From positions 124,001-188,000 of the forward strand of contig NZ_JAGEPF010000009.1 in the NCBI RefSeq assembly GCF_017573465.1: DNA of 64,000 nucleotides, in the 5' to 3' direction. The stretch is from Actinomadura violacea (lineage in GTDB: Bacteria > Actinomycetota > Actinomycetes > Streptosporangiales > Streptosporangiaceae). Positions 18,901 through 26,550 of the stretch are shown here, piece after piece. The position numbers were made by a program, and so were the translations under genes. Below the pieces are notes generated by a model. That model saw only the letters and a program-made list of their open reading frames with translations. It had not been told where the DNA came from and did no database searches. The stretch's first letter is position 1; each line of letters starts with the position of its first letter.

Positions 18901-19693
18901 CGAGTACGGCTACTCGATGACCCGCCCGGACGCGCTGGTCGCGTGGGAGGCGCAGTTCGGCGACTTCGCCAACGGCGCCCAGTCGGTGGTGGACGAGTAC
19001 ATCTCGTCCGGCGAGCAGAAGTGGGGCCAGCGCTCCAGCCTGGTGCTGCTGCTGCCGCACGGCTACGAGGGCCAGGGGCCCGACCACTCGTCCGCGCGGA
19101 TCGAGCGGTACCTGCAGCTGTGCGCGCAGGACAACATGACGGTGGTCTACCCGACGACCCCGGCGAACTACTTCCACCTGCTGCGCTGGCAGGTGCTGTC
19201 GGGCCGCGGCAAGCCGCTGGTGGTGTTCACGCCGAAGTCGCTGCTGCGGCTGAAGGCGGCGACGTCGCCGGTCGAGCAGATCACGGCGGGCGCGTTCCAG
19301 CCGGTCATCCCGGAGGTGAACCCGGCGGTCGACCCGGCGGGCGTGAAGCGGGTGCTGCTCACCACCGGCAAGATCTACTACGACGTGGCGAAGGCGCGCG
19401 ACGCGGCGGGCGCCAACGACACCGCGGTCGTGCGGGTCGAGCGGCTGTACCCGCCGCCGGTCGACGAGATCAAGGCGGAGCTGGCCAAGTACCCGGCCGG
19501 CGCCGAGGTGGTCTTCGTGCAGGACGAGCCGGCGAACATGGGCGCGTGGCCGTTCATGGCGCTGAAGCTGCCGCACCACATCGAGGGGCTGAAGATGTCG
19601 CGGGTGTCGCGCCCGGCGTCGTCGTCGCCCGCGGTGGGGTCGGCGAAGCTGCACCAGGCCGAGCAGGAAGCGCTGCTGTCCAGGCTGTTCTGA
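15977..19693 (+). CDS. kgd: Multifunctional 2-oxoglutarate decarboxylase/dehydrogenase E1 with fused E2-like domain (Kgd)
   Basis: TCA-cycle enzyme of 1238 residues converting 2-oxoglutarate to succinyl-CoA with E3 and a lipoylated partner, or releasing succinic semialdehyde. The order is: an N-terminal helical segment ([20 protein letters not shown]); a Pro/Ala-rich linker near 55-120; an acyltransferase-like domain without lipoyl domain, with its DHR catalytic motif near residue 335; then a thiamine-diphosphate E1 domain with [29 protein letters not shown] near 662 and [13 protein letters not shown]. The length and fusion match the actinobacterial SucA/Kgd family, which is inhibited by the FHA protein GarA. 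The start is GTG. It is monocistronic, ending at a 21-bp hairpin. Confidence 0.97.
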   Translation: MSTESSQTSADPKITDFGANEWLVDELYQKYLEDPNSVDEAWWNFFADYQPDTRPASVTPASPGAPQTSTGTAARAAANGTAAAPPTPQPPVSPPKAPAKPAGKAPAPADDKPAPPPVPAGAEEVRLRGVAARTAANMEASLAVPTATSVRAVAAKLLIDNRIVINNHLKRGRGGKVSFTHLIGYAIVKALAAMPEMNAAFTEVDGKPVLVRPEHVNFGLAIDLQKPDGSRQLVVPSIKAAETLDFRQFWAAYEEIVRKARGNKLTIEDYQGTTISLTNPGTIGTVHSVPRLMPGQGTIIGVGAMEYPAEFAGASSDTLARMGISKVMTLTSTYDHRIIQGAQSGDFLRRINELLLGEDGFYDEIFEALRIPYEPVRWVKDISAGHEDDVAKIARVHELIHAYRVRGHLMADTDPLEYKQRRHPDLDILKHGLTLWDLEREFATGGFGGKPTMKLRDILGVLRMAYCRTVGIEYMHIQDPEERAWIQERVEVPHDKPSREEQLHVLRRLNSAEAFETFLQTKFVGQKRFSLEGGESVIPLLDSVISAAAKESLDEVVVGMAHRGRLNVLANIIGKSYGQIFGEFEGNLDPRSAQGSGDVKYHLGASGDFVADDGSKIHTELVANPSHLETVDPVLEGVVRAKQDLLDVGEAGFTVLPILIHGDAAFAGQGVVAETLNLSQLRGYRTGGTVHVIINNQVGFTTAPEYSRSSVYATDVARMIQAPIFHVNGDDPEACARVARLAFEYRQTFKKDVVIDMVCYRRRGHNEGENPSFTQPLMYDLIDAKRSVRKLYTEALIGRGDITVEEAEQALRDYQEQLERAFTETREAVKKPLEPGSVVKPDVEERIPIDHGGAGTAIPQETVKRIIETQVSLPEGFTPHPRLQPILQRRAQMIEDDAIDWATGELLAMGSLLMDGHPVRLVGQDTRRGTFGQRHAVLVDRKSGEEYTPLKQFGQGVSKFYAHDSLLSEYAAMGFEYGYSMTRPDALVAWEAQFGDFANGAQSVVDEYISSGEQKWGQRSSLVLLLPHGYEGQGPDHSSARIERYLQLCAQDNMTVVYPTTPANYFHLLRWQVLSGRGKPLVVFTPKSLLRLKAATSPVEQITAGAFQPVIPEVNPAVDPAGVKRVLLTTGKIYYDVAKARDAAGANDTAVVRVERLYPPPVDEIKAELAKYPAGAEVVFVQDEPANMGAWPFMALKLPHHIEGLKMSRVSRPASSSPAVGSAKLHQAEQEALLSRLF

Positions 19694-19723
19694 CCCTGTT
19701 CGCGAGCTGAACGGGCAGGCCGT

Positions 19724-19767
19724 GTCGCTCCGCGTCCCGCCGCCGTGGCGGCGGGACGCGGAGCGAC
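19724..19767. terminator. Perfect 21-bp hairpin after kgd
   Basis: Arms at 19724-19744 and 19747-19767 are exactly complementary over 21 bp with two unpaired bases at the tip. This is the longest perfect inverted repeat noticed in the window. It lies 30 bp after the kgd stop and 22 bp before the DUF6104 start, so it should end kgd transcription and leave the small gene needing its own promoter or read-through. Confidence 0.85.
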
Positions 19768-19789
19768 TGCGTTAGAGGGATGAATCCGT

Positions 19790-19969
19790 ATGTACTTCAC
19801 CGATCGGGGTATCGAGGAGCTCACCGAGCGCCGCGGCGCGGAGGAGGTCAGCCTGACGTGGCTGGCGGAGCGGCTCCGCGAGTTCGTCGACCTGAACCCC
19901 GAGTTCGAGACGCCGGTGGACCGGCTGGCGACCTGGCTGGCCCGCCTCGACGACGAGGACGACGACTGA
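19790..19969 (+). CDS. DUF6104 family small protein
   Basis: A 59-residue acidic protein starting MYFTDRGIEELTERRG, with EVSLTWLAERLREFVDLNPEFETPVDRLATWLARLDDEDDD to the end. This pattern matches DUF6104, a short family found downstream of 2-oxoglutarate dehydrogenase genes in streptomycetes and relatives. It is all-helical, with a run of acidic residues at the C-terminus, and has no signal peptide. The ATG is preceded by AGAGGGATG, giving an AGAGGG ribosome site about 11 bases upstream. The function is unknown; the position beside kgd suggests a possible accessory role, which is inference only. Confidence 0.8.
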   Translation: MYFTDRGIEELTERRGAEEVSLTWLAERLREFVDLNPEFETPVDRLATWLARLDDEDDD

Positions 19970-20005
19970 CCGCCGGCTGACGTCGGTTCCGTGACGCGAT
20001 ACATC

Positions 20006-20038
20006 TTGACTTTTCGGGAACGCGACATATCGTGTTAT
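20006..20038 (+). promoter_or_regulatory. Candidate promoter and PadR-type operator for the DUF4097-padR pair
   Basis: A TTGACT hexamer (20006-20011) is separated by 16 bp from TATCGT (20028-20033), a reasonable primary-sigma promoter. The -10 region lies in the imperfect palindrome cgcgacatatcgtg, and a related cgatacat lies just upstream of the -35. AT-rich palindromes of this kind are typical PadR targets, so the PadR protein encoded two genes down may bind here. This is inference from sequence. Confidence 0.4.
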
Positions 20039-20071
20039 CCGAAGGAACCCTCGGACGAAGGGCAAGAGGCG

Positions 20072-20896
20072 ATGTCGCGCTGGACCATCGACGAACCGGC
20101 CACCCTCGACTTCGACGGCGTGGTCACGCTGCGCACGACGCTGATCGCCGGAAGCATCAGCGTGCTCGCCTCCGACGAGCGGCCGTCCGTGATGGTCGGC
20201 GAGGTCGAGGGCCCGCCGCTGGTGATCGCGCACGAGGCCGGCATGCTGACGATCACCCATGAGCGGCTGCTGGAGGGCGTGCTGAGCTGGCTGCGCACCC
20301 GCAACGCCCGCGCCGCGATCACGGTGACCGTCCCGCACGACTGCCCCGTCACCGTCAACCTGGTGTCCGCCGACGCGGTGATCACCGGGCTGACCGCCCG
20401 CACCTCCATCAAGTGCGCGTCCGGCGGCATCACGCTCGACGGGGTGACCGGCACCGTCGACGCCAACACGGTGTCCGGCGACATCGAGGCGCAGGGCCTG
20501 GACGGGACGGTGTCGTTCACCTCCGTCTCCGGCGACCTCGCGCTGGCCGGCGGCGCGGTCGAGCGGCTCACCGCCCGCAGCGTCAGCGGCCGCATCGCCG
20601 CCGACCTCGACCTGGTCGGCGACGGCCGGGTCGAGGTCAACACGGTCTCCGGCGAGGTCGCGCTGCGCGTCCCGGAGTCGATCGGGGCGCGGGTGACGCT
20701 GAACGCGGCGGCCGGCCGGATCGAGACGTCCTTCCCCGAGCTCGCCCGGACCGACAGGGCCGTCGCCACCACCGTCTCCGGCAAGGTCGGCGACGGGTCG
20801 GGCCGGCTGTCGGTCAACACGGTGTCCGGCTCGATCACCCTCCTCGGCCGCGACGACGAGGCCCCGGAGATCAGCACCCCGCGAATGGAGAAGTGA
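20072..20896 (+). CDS. DUF4097 family beta-strand repeat protein
   Basis: Protein of 274 residues built of repeats predicted to form a beta-helix. The unit xVSGxI recurs about every 20 residues in the C-terminal two thirds (NTVSGDIEA, TSVSGDLAL, RSVSGRIAA, NTVSGEVAL, TTVSGKVGD, NTVSGSITL). No signal peptide or membrane helix is seen, so it is predicted cytosolic. DUF4097 genes are often paired with PadR or anti-sigma genes, and this one ends one base before the padR-like start. The ATG at 20072 follows AGAGG; the frame is open upstream but that part crosses the promoter. The function of the family is not established. Confidence 0.85.
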   Translation: MSRWTIDEPATLDFDGVVTLRTTLIAGSISVLASDERPSVMVGEVEGPPLVIAHEAGMLTITHERLLEGVLSWLRTRNARAAITVTVPHDCPVTVNLVSADAVITGLTARTSIKCASGGITLDGVTGTVDANTVSGDIEAQGLDGTVSFTSVSGDLALAGGAVERLTARSVSGRIAADLDLVGDGRVEVNTVSGEVALRVPESIGARVTLNAAAGRIETSFPELARTDRAVATTVSGKVGDGSGRLSVNTVSGSITLLGRDDEAPEISTPRMEK

Positions 20897-20897
20897 G

Positions 20898-21632
20898 TTG
20901 AGCCCCGTTTTCGGCCACGGCCGGCTCCGCCTGTACCTGCTGAAGCTGCTGGAGGAGAGCCCGCGGCACGGCTACGAGGTGATCCGGATCCTGCAGGACA
21001 GGTTCCTCGGGGTGTACTCGCCCTCCCCCGGGACGATCTATCCGCGGCTGGCCCGGCTGGAGTCCGAGGGCCTGGTCACCCACGAGGTCGTCAAGGGCAA
21101 GAAGGTGTACTCGCTGACCGACAAGGGCCGCGAGGAGCTGGAGCGCCGGATGGACGAGCTGGCCGAGCTGGAGGAGGAGATCACCGCCTCCGCGCAGGAG
21201 TTCGCGCGCGGCGTGCAGCAGGACGTCCGGCAGACGGTCCGGTCGCTGCGCGAGGAGCTGACCGAGGCCGCGCGGACGATGCGCGACCAGGGCAAGGCCG
21301 CGTCCAAGGAGGCGTGGAAGGAGTCCACCGGCCGGCAGAAGGACGAGTGGAAGCGGCAGAAGGACCTCTGGCGCGAGCAGAAGCAGGCGTGGAAGGAGGA
21401 GTGGCGGCAGAACTGGGAGGACGCCTGGAAGACGGCGACCGGCAGCCGCGAGGACATCGCCCGGCTGAAGCTGGAGCGCCTGCTGCGCCGCTTCGTCGAG
21501 GACGTCCGCAAGTCCGCCAAGCACGCCCGGCTCGGCGAGGACGACCTGGCCGCCGTCCAGTCGCTGCTGGACGAGACCCGCGACCGGCTGCGCACCGAGA
21601 TCCTCGACAAGGACATCGACGCCCGCGACTGA
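20898..21632 (+). CDS. PadR family transcriptional regulator with long charged helical tail
   Basis: A 244-residue regulator. Residues 1-80 form the PadR winged helix (RLYLLKLLEESPRHGYEVIRIL, GTIYPRLARLESEGLVTHE, KKVYSLTDKGREELE). The rest is a long helical region very rich in Trp, Lys, Gln and Glu (KEAWKESTGRQKDEWKRQKD and similar, near 135-175), which is unusual next to the short C-terminal dimerisation helix of most PadR proteins. It starts with TTG, with GGAG seven bases upstream inside the end of the DUF4097 gene. It probably represses its own operon; the effector is unknown. Confidence 0.88.
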   Translation: MSPVFGHGRLRLYLLKLLEESPRHGYEVIRILQDRFLGVYSPSPGTIYPRLARLESEGLVTHEVVKGKKVYSLTDKGREELERRMDELAELEEEITASAQEFARGVQQDVRQTVRSLREELTEAARTMRDQGKAASKEAWKESTGRQKDEWKRQKDLWREQKQAWKEEWRQNWEDAWKTATGSREDIARLKLERLLRRFVEDVRKSAKHARLGEDDLAAVQSLLDETRDRLRTEILDKDIDARD

Positions 21633-21679
21633 CCCGCGGTGGGCCGCCCCCATGAGGCCGGCGCACCGCGGGCCGGCGG

Positions 21680-22648
21680 CTACGGGTTGAAGACGATCTT
21701 GCCGAAGAGGTCGCCGTCCGCCATCGCGGCGAAGCCGTCCTTGGCCTCCGCGAGCGGCAGCGTCCGGTCGATCAGCGGCCGGGCGCCGGTCTTCACCAGG
21801 AACCGCGCGAGCCGCTCCAGCTGCTCGCGGGTCCCCATCGTGGAGCCGACGACCTGGAGCTGCAGGAAGAACACCCGGTTCAGCTCCGCGGGCGGCACCT
21901 GCCCGCTGGTCGCGCCGGACACCACGATCCGGCCGCCGGGCCGCAGCGACTTCAGCGAGTGCGACCAGGTCGCCTCGCCGACCGTCTCGATGACCGCGTC
22001 GACCCGCTCGGGCAGCCGCGCACCGGACTCGACCGCGACGTCCGCGCCGAGCTCCAGGGCCCGCTTGCGCTTGGCCTCGCTGCGGCTCGTCGCGAACACC
22101 CGGAACCCCGCGGCGGACGCCAGCGCGATCGCCGCGGTCGCGACGCCGCCGCCCGCGCCCTGCACCAGCACCGTCGAGCCCGGCTGCAGGCCCGCCTTGT
22201 CGAACAGCATCCGGTAGGCGGTCAGCCACGCCGTCGGCAGGCACGCGGCCTCCTCGAACGACAGCTCCGCCGGCTTGCGGACGAGGTTGCGGCGCGGCAC
22301 CGCGACCTTCTCGGCGAGCGTCCCCTGGTGGTGCTCCGACAGCAGCGACCGCTTCGGGTCCAGGGTCTCGTCGCCGCCGCCCCGGTCCGGGTCGCCGATC
22401 ACCGCGTGCACGATGACCTCGTTGCCGTCCTCGTCGACGCCCGCGGCGTCGCAGCCGAGGATCATCGGGAGCCGGTCGGCGGGGAGCCCGACGCCGCGCA
22501 GCGACCACAGGTCGTGGTGGTTGAGCGCGGCCGCCTTCACCGTGACGGTCGTCCAGCCGTCCGGCACCTCGGGATCGGGCCGCTCCCCCAGCGTCAGCCC
22601 GTTCAGCGGATGGTCTGCGTCGATCTGTGTGGCCGTGACAGCGAACAT
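21680..22648 (-). CDS. Zinc-type alcohol dehydrogenase / quinone oxidoreductase family protein
   Basis: MDR-superfamily oxidoreductase of 322 residues. The GroES-like N-terminal domain includes NHHDLWSLRGVG and the LGCDAAGVDEDG segment. The Rossmann domain has VLVQGAGGGVATAAIALASAAG near residue 165 and VIETVGEATW. The cysteine cluster that binds structural zinc in true alcohol dehydrogenases is absent, which fits the quinone oxidoreductase/crotonyl-CoA reductase branch and NADPH use. It converges with the PadR gene and is divergent from the small lipoprotein gene. The substrate is unknown. Confidence 0.88.
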   Translation of the reverse strand: MFAVTATQIDADHPLNGLTLGERPDPEVPDGWTTVTVKAAALNHHDLWSLRGVGLPADRLPMILGCDAAGVDEDGNEVIVHAVIGDPDRGGGDETLDPKRSLLSEHHQGTLAEKVAVPRRNLVRKPAELSFEEAACLPTAWLTAYRMLFDKAGLQPGSTVLVQGAGGGVATAAIALASAAGFRVFATSRSEAKRKRALELGADVAVESGARLPERVDAVIETVGEATWSHSLKSLRPGGRIVVSGATSGQVPPAELNRVFFLQLQVVGSTMGTREQLERLARFLVKTGARPLIDRTLPLAEAKDGFAAMADGDLFGKIVFNP

Positions 22649-22733
22649 GAACGCACACTAACCGCCGGACCCCCGCACCGGACGGCCCGCCCCGTGCCTT
22701 TACAGGGTCACCGTCCTCGGCGAGCATGGTCAC

Positions 22734-23306
22734 GTGCGGATGCGAGCGCTGTGCCTCGCCGGGCTGATCCTTCTGCCCGCCGCCTGCGCGGACGGCAACG
22801 CCGGCGGAACGGAGCGCCCGATGGACGCGGCAGCGACCGGCGGACCCGCGAACCCGCGGGTCCTCGACTGCGAGAACCGCGGCGTCTCCTTCCCCGAGGA
22901 GGACGACGGCCCCTACCGCACCGGTCCCGACGACCTCGTCGCCGGACCGCTGATCATTCCGGGGCTGCGCGCGTGGGCGGACGCCGACCCCGCCGCCTAC
23001 GGCCGGGACGGCCGGTACAAGGTGGCCGTCGTGATGCGCGCCGGAACGTCGGCCACGCTGTCGATCCCCGCCGAGCACCACCGGGACGCGGGCCTGCTCT
23101 ACGCCGCGGCCGCGCGGGACGCGCGGACGCCCCTGCAGGCCGACCACGCGATCACGTTCACCGCCTGCGCGGGGCACGACACGATCTTCCCGGGGCTGAT
23201 GTTCGTGCCGCGGCGCACGGAGGTGCCCCTCCTGGTCCGTCCGCTCCGTCCGGCCTCCGGGGCGGCGGTCCGCGAAGTGGTCTCGTTCTTCGCGGACCGC
23301 CGCTGA
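22734..23306 (+). CDS. Putative secreted lipoprotein of unknown function
   Basis: Protein of 190 residues with an N-terminal signal and a lipobox ending in Cys (LILLPAACADGN), so the mature protein should be lipid-anchored at about residue 18. After a short linker the body contains PRVLDCENRGVSFPEEDDGPYRTGPDDLVAGPLIIPGL, and a later Cys (FTACAGHDTIFPG) could pair with the DCEN Cys. No family was recognised. The start is GTG at 22734 or ATG at 22740; both keep the signal. It converges with the membrane protein gene five bases away. Confidence 0.7.
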   Translation: MRMRALCLAGLILLPAACADGNAGGTERPMDAAATGGPANPRVLDCENRGVSFPEEDDGPYRTGPDDLVAGPLIIPGLRAWADADPAAYGRDGRYKVAVVMRAGTSATLSIPAEHHRDAGLLYAAAARDARTPLQADHAITFTACAGHDTIFPGLMFVPRRTEVPLLVRPLRPASGAAVREVVSFFADRR

Positions 23307-23311
23307 CCCGG

Positions 23312-23788
23312 TCAGCCGGCCAGCGCGAGGACGCCCGCGGCGACCGCGAGGACGCCCGGCGCCGCCCGCCGCACCCGCGGCTCCCAGTCCCCGAGCCGGT
23401 CGAGGAGCCACACCGGTTCGGGCGGGCCGTCGCCGCCCGTCCGGGGCGGTACCAGCAGGATCAGCACCGCGCTCGGCACCAGGAACCCGGCCGCGTAGGC
23501 GACCCCCGCCCACCACGGCACCAGGCCGAGCACCGTGACCGCCAGCGCGCCCCACGTCAGCGACGTGACGCGGAAGGTGGTCACCACGAGCCCGGTGTCG
23601 AGGCCCCACAGGAAGGCCCCGCGCGCCGGACCGAGGCGGTAGAAGTACGCCTGCGGGGTCTGCCTGCGCAGCATGGGGGTGCGCAGGCCGAACAGCCCGG
23701 TGTCGACGATCAGGCAGGCGGCGAGGACGCCGACCGCCACGAGCTGCGCGACCGTACCCGGTCGCGATCCCAGCGCCGCGCCCACCAC
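23312..23788 (-). CDS. Uncharacterised membrane protein; true N-terminus uncertain
   Basis: Four predicted membrane helices (LVAVGVLAACLIVDTGLFG, FLWGLDTGLVVTTF, LAVTVLGLVPWWAGVAYAAGF, APGVLAVAAGVLAL) in 158 residues from the first GTG. The same frame stays coding-like for 45 further codons upstream (to 23923), including a further helix (AFAALALGFTTAATAFYGAV) with almost only G/C third positions. That stretch contains no ATG, GTG or TTG and begins at an in-frame TGA (23924-23926). The real protein therefore probably starts earlier through a non-standard start, or the gene is interrupted. It is the last gene of the cysteine-rich protein operon. Function unknown. Confidence 0.6.
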   Translation of the reverse strand: MVGAALGSRPGTVAQLVAVGVLAACLIVDTGLFGLRTPMLRRQTPQAYFYRLGPARGAFLWGLDTGLVVTTFRVTSLTWGALAVTVLGLVPWWAGVAYAAGFLVPSAVLILLVPPRTGGDGPPEPVWLLDRLGDWEPRVRRAAPGVLAVAAGVLALAG

Positions 23789-23923
23789 ATGGACCGCCCC
23801 GTAGAAGGCGGTCGCCGCCGTGGTGAACCCGAGGGCGAGCGCGGCGAACGCGCGGCGCCGGGCGGGCTCGTCAGAGGCTCTCCCCTGGACCAGGGGCCGG
23901 AGGTACCCGATGAAGGAGACGCC

Positions 23924-24001
23924 TCAAAGGCTGAACAGCTGCGCGAAGCCGGCGGCGGCGATGAGCAGCATCAGCACCGACAGGAGCACGGAGTGCTGCA
24001 C
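23924..24001 (-). CDS. Possible 24-residue single-helix membrane peptide
   Basis: From GTG at 23999-24001 the frame gives 24 residues that are almost entirely hydrophobic (VLLSVLMLLIAAGFAQLF) and ends at the TGA (23924-23926). Beyond that TGA the same frame continues into the downstream membrane protein. Third positions are nearly all G or C. No convincing ribosome site is present. It could be a microprotein, or the first helix of a longer membrane protein split by one stop codon. Both readings are inference. Confidence 0.3.
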   Translation of the reverse strand: MQHSVLLSVLMLLIAAAGFAQLFSL

Positions 24002-24014
24002 CGGGGCCCCGGGG

Positions 24015-24383
24015 TCAGCAGGAGTTCGCGCGGACGGTCCAGCCCGCCGAGCAGTAGAACGGCCCGCTGCCGCAGCTGGAGCCGCCGGTGCACTCCCCGC
24101 ACGCGTACTTGCGGGACCCGGTGCAGCAGTACCAGACCTTCATGCTCCCCTTCCTGCAGTACGCGGAGCCGGAGGAGTTGATGGGGCAGTTCGGCTGCCC
24201 GAACGCCAGGTTGCAGCACCGCCACGTCGCCGCGGCGGCGGGCTTCTGCAGCGCCCCGATCCCGGCGGCGACGCCGACGGCGCCGACGCCGATCTTGCCC
24301 ATCCAGCCGAGGAACCCCCTCCGGCCGGAATCGAGCGTGGCCGCGTCCCCGTGGGCCGCCTGGACCAGTTGCCGCTTGCGCAT
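24015..24383 (-). CDS. Cysteine-rich secreted small protein with Tat-type leader, MauA-like
   Basis: Protein of 122 residues. The leader has a twin-arginine pattern (SGRRGFLGW with Arg21-Arg22) before a weakly hydrophobic Gly/Ala/Val segment and an AAAA cleavage region near 49-52. The mature 70 residues hold 11 cysteines (56, 57, 66, 76, 86, 87, 95, 98, 104, 111, 122) and three tryptophans (54, 84, 115). The layout recalls the light chain of methylamine dehydrogenase, a Tat-exported, disulfide-rich subunit matured with MauD and MauE, and here the two genes just upstream are MauD-like and MauE-like. True MauA homology is not proven and no MauB or MauG gene is present. The ATG at 24383 has the better-spaced GGAGAGG site; a GTG nine bases earlier is the alternative. 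Confidence 0.7.
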   Translation of the reverse strand: MRKRQLVQAAHGDAATLDSGRRGFLGWMGKIGVGAVGVAAGIGALQKPAAAATWRCCNLAFGQPNCPINSSGSAYCRKGSMKVWYCCTGSRKYACGECTGGSSCGSGPFYCSAGWTVRANSC

Positions 24384-24411
24384 GCCGTTCACCTCTCCTC
24401 GGATCGGGCGG

Positions 24412-24966
24412 TCATCCGCGAGCCGCCCCGGTCACCGGACGATCGCTGCCGTCTTCCACCGGCAGCGCCGCGTACATCTGGCGGGACGAGGGGACGCTGT
24501 GCGCCTTCGTCAGCCGCCCGTCCCGCACGAGCACGGCGGCGGGGGTGGCGTCGATGCCGAGGGCGCCGGAGATCCGCTCCCCCACGTCGACCACCACCCG
24601 CTCGCCCCGCAGGTCGAACATGTCGATGAACTCGGCGGCGTCGCCCAGGACGGGGACGACGACGACCCACAGCTTCCGCGGCCGCACCCGGCCCTGGAGC
24701 GCGGCGGCCAGCGTGAAGCATGTCCGGCACTTGTTGGACAGCAGCAGCACGAGCGCGTCGCGCGCCTCGTCCAGCTCGGCCGGCAGCCCCACCGCGCTCG
24801 GCGCCTCCCCCTGGACGGGGCCGAGGTCCATCAGGACCGGGCTGTCCTCGATCTCCAGGTACTCGCGCATCTGCTTGAGCTGGTGGAACATCTCCACGAG
24901 CGCGCAGAACGCCACGAACAGCAGGGCGGCCAGCAGGCACACGATGATGAGCAGGGCCAGCGTCAT
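24412..24966 (-). CDS. Membrane-anchored thioredoxin-fold protein, MauD/TlpA-like
   Basis: Protein of 184 residues with one N-terminal membrane helix (residues 3-24), then a periplasm-side thioredoxin-like domain. The redox motif is Cys80-Arg-Thr-Cys83 (SNKCRTCF), followed by VLGDAAEFIDMFDL and the cis-proline loop DATPAAVLV. This is the layout of MauD and related thiol oxidoreductases that handle disulfides in exported proteins. Its start overlaps the MauE-like stop by four bases, and the cysteine-rich gene begins about 28 bases downstream, so the three form one operon. Probable role: disulfide formation or isomerisation in the cysteine-rich product. Confidence 0.8.
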   Translation of the reverse strand: MTLALLIIVCLLAALLFVAFCALVEMFHQLKQMREYLEIEDSPVLMDLGPVQGEAPSAVGLPAELDEARDALVLLLSNKCRTCFTLAAALQGRVRPRKLWVVVVPVLGDAAEFIDMFDLRGERVVVDVGERISGALGIDATPAAVLVRDGRLTKAHSVPSSRQMYAALPVEDGSDRPVTGAARG

Positions 24967-25550
24967 CCGAGCGTCAACTCCTTAGCACGGACCGGGTCTT
25001 CGGCGCCGATGCCGGTGGATTCGGCGAACGCGGCGCGGTCGCCCTTCAGCCCCCGCCAGGCGCGCGCGCCCTGCGGGATGTGCCGGGCGGAGAACGCGAC
25101 CAGCAGGGCGGCGAGCCCCGCGAGCCCCTCTTCGGCGCTCCAGTGCGGCGCCCATGCCTGGGCGGCGGCCGCGGCCGCGAGCCAGCCGGGCAGCAGGACG
25201 AGCTGCCGGGTCCCGAGCGCCGCGCCGCCGCCTCCGGCGCCGAAGCAGTTGCAGTGCACGCGCTCGCGCAGCAGGAGGGCGCGCAGGCCGGCGGCGGCGA
25301 AGCCGGCGGCGAGCACCGCCACCAGCAGCCGGGGCCAGGCCGACGCGGGGGCCGCGAGCAGCGCCACCGCGGCCACCAGCTCGCCGGTGACGACCAGCGC
25401 CGCGGCCGGGGCGGCGGTACCGCCCGCGCCGAGCCGGCGCAGGACGTCGCCGAAGGCGCCGAAGGACGGCACCTTGGAGAGCGAGGAGTAGGCGAGGACG
25501 GCGGCGAGGCAGATCTGCGCCGCGGCGCCGATAAGGCCGGTACCCGCCAT
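24963..25550 (-). CDS. MauE/DoxX-like redox-associated membrane protein
   Basis: Protein of 195 residues with about five helices in the MauE arrangement. It opens with AAQICLAAVLAYSSLSKVPSF, continues with VVTGELVAAVALLAA, and carries the diagnostic RVHCNCFGAGGGG motif (a Cys-x-Cys in a loop) near residue 100, then LPGWLAAAAAAQAWAP. MauE works with MauD in maturation of methylamine dehydrogenase. It is probably the electron-relay membrane partner of the thioredoxin-like protein, with which it overlaps by four bases. It is the first gene of the operon, with a GAGGTG ribosome site. The family call is confident; the link to the cysteine-rich product comes from gene order. Confidence 0.85.
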   Translation of the reverse strand: MAGTGLIGAAAQICLAAVLAYSSLSKVPSFGAFGDVLRRLGAGGTAAPAAALVVTGELVAAVALLAAPASAWPRLLVAVLAAGFAAAGLRALLLRERVHCNCFGAGGGGAALGTRQLVLLPGWLAAAAAAQAWAPHWSAEEGLAGLAALLVAFSARHIPQGARAWRGLKGDRAAFAESTGIGAEDPVRAKELTLG

Positions 25551-25673
25551 GCCGCACCTCGCATCCGACAGGACCCCGCCGCGGCCGTCCGGCGCGGAGT
25601 GGCCTCCTGCAGATGATCACCTGCGGATCGGCGACTGTGAAGATCGTCACCCCGGCCGCAACCGGCCAGGACC

Positions 25674-25723
25674 GCGGGCTGGACGCCGCATGGGGTATAT
25701 GCCGCGCGCGGCGTCCAGCCCGC
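25674..25723. terminator. 16-bp perfect hairpin after the amino acid ABC operon
   Basis: Arms at 25674-25689 and 25708-25723 are perfectly complementary, with an 18-nt loop. It lies 26 bp beyond the stop of the ABC ATPase gene on the minus strand and ahead of the MauE-like gene, so it should separate the two minus-strand operons. Confidence 0.75.
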
Positions 25724-25749
25724 CTCCGGTCCGGCTCAGCGGACCCGGG

Positions 25750-26550
25750 TCACAGGACCTTGGACAGGAAGTCCCGGGTGCGCTGGTGCCGGGGGTCGGC
25801 GAGGACGTCGCGGGGCGTGCCCTCCTCGACCACGACGCCGTCGTCCATGAAGACCAGCGAGTCCCCGACCTCGCGCGCGAAGCCCATCTCGTGGGTGACG
25901 ACGACCATCGTCATGCCGTCGCGGGCGAGCTGCTTCATCACCTCGAGGACCTCGCCGACGAGCTCGGGGTCCAGCGCCGAGGTCGGCTCGTCGAAGAGCA
26001 TCAGCTTCGGTTCCATCGCCAGCGCCCGCGCGATCGCGACGCGCTGCTGCTGTCCGCCGGACAGCTGGGACGGGTAGCTGTCCTTGCGGTCGCCGAGCCC
26101 GACCCGCTCCAGCAGCGCGGCGGCGCGCTCGCGGGCCTTGCCGCGGCCCTCGCGGCGGACGCGGATCGGCGCCTCGTACACGTTCTCCATCGCCGTCATG
26201 TGCGGGAAGAGGTTGAAGCGCTGGAACACCATGCCGATCTCGCGGCGCTGCGCCGACACCTCCTTGTCGCGCAGCTCGTAGAGCTTGTCGCCCTTCTGCC
26301 GGTACCCCATCAAGTGCCCGTTGACCCAGAGCCGGCCCGCGTCGATCTTCTCCAGGTGGTTGATGCAGCGCAGGAACGTCGACTTCCCGGAGCCCGACGG
26401 GCCGATCACGCACATGACCTCGCCGGACGCGACCTCCAGGTCGATGCCCTTGAGGACCTCCACCCGGCCGAAGTGCTTGTGCACCGCCTCGGCCTTGACC
26501 ATCGGCCCCGCGGTCCCGGCCGCCTTCGCCGCGCCGTCCGGCTCGCTCAT
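25750..26550 (-). CDS. Polar amino acid ABC transporter ATP-binding protein
   Basis: ATPase of 266 residues energising uptake of a polar amino acid. All motifs are intact: Walker [11 protein letters not shown]-loop [14 protein letters not shown], signature LSGGQQQR, Walker [15 protein letters not shown] and the H-loop VVTHEMGF. It belongs to the GlnQ/HisP/GluA group. A GGAGG site six bases before the ATG fixes the start, and the ATG overlaps the permease stop by four bases. It is the last gene of a binding protein-permease-ATPase operon; only one permease gene is present. Confidence 0.93.
   Translation of the reverse strand: MSEPDGAAKAAGTAGPMVKAEAVHKHFGRVEVLKGIDLEVASGEVMCVIGPSGSGKSTFLRCINHLEKIDAGRLWVNGHLMGYRQKGDKLYELRDKEVSAQRREIGMVFQRFNLFPHMTAMENVYEAPIRVRREGRGKARERAAALLERVGLGDRKDSYPSQLSGGQQQRVAIARALAMEPKLMLFDEPTSALDPELVGEVLEVMKQLARDGMTMVVVTHEMGFAREVGDSLVFMDDGVVVEEGTPRDVLADPRHQRTRDFLSKVL

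Noticed and set aside
15791..19654. Very long minus-strand open frame opposite kgd, with similar long antisense frames opposite other genes
   Set aside because: High GC content keeps antisense frames open. Its product is Arg/Leu/Asp-rich low-complexity sequence without a recognisable domain, and the plus strand carries the complete, conserved Kgd.
23926..24001. TGA at 23924-23926 as a selenocysteine codon
   Set aside because: The flanking residues are a membrane helix end and a loop with no redox context, and no SECIS-like hairpin was recognised just downstream.
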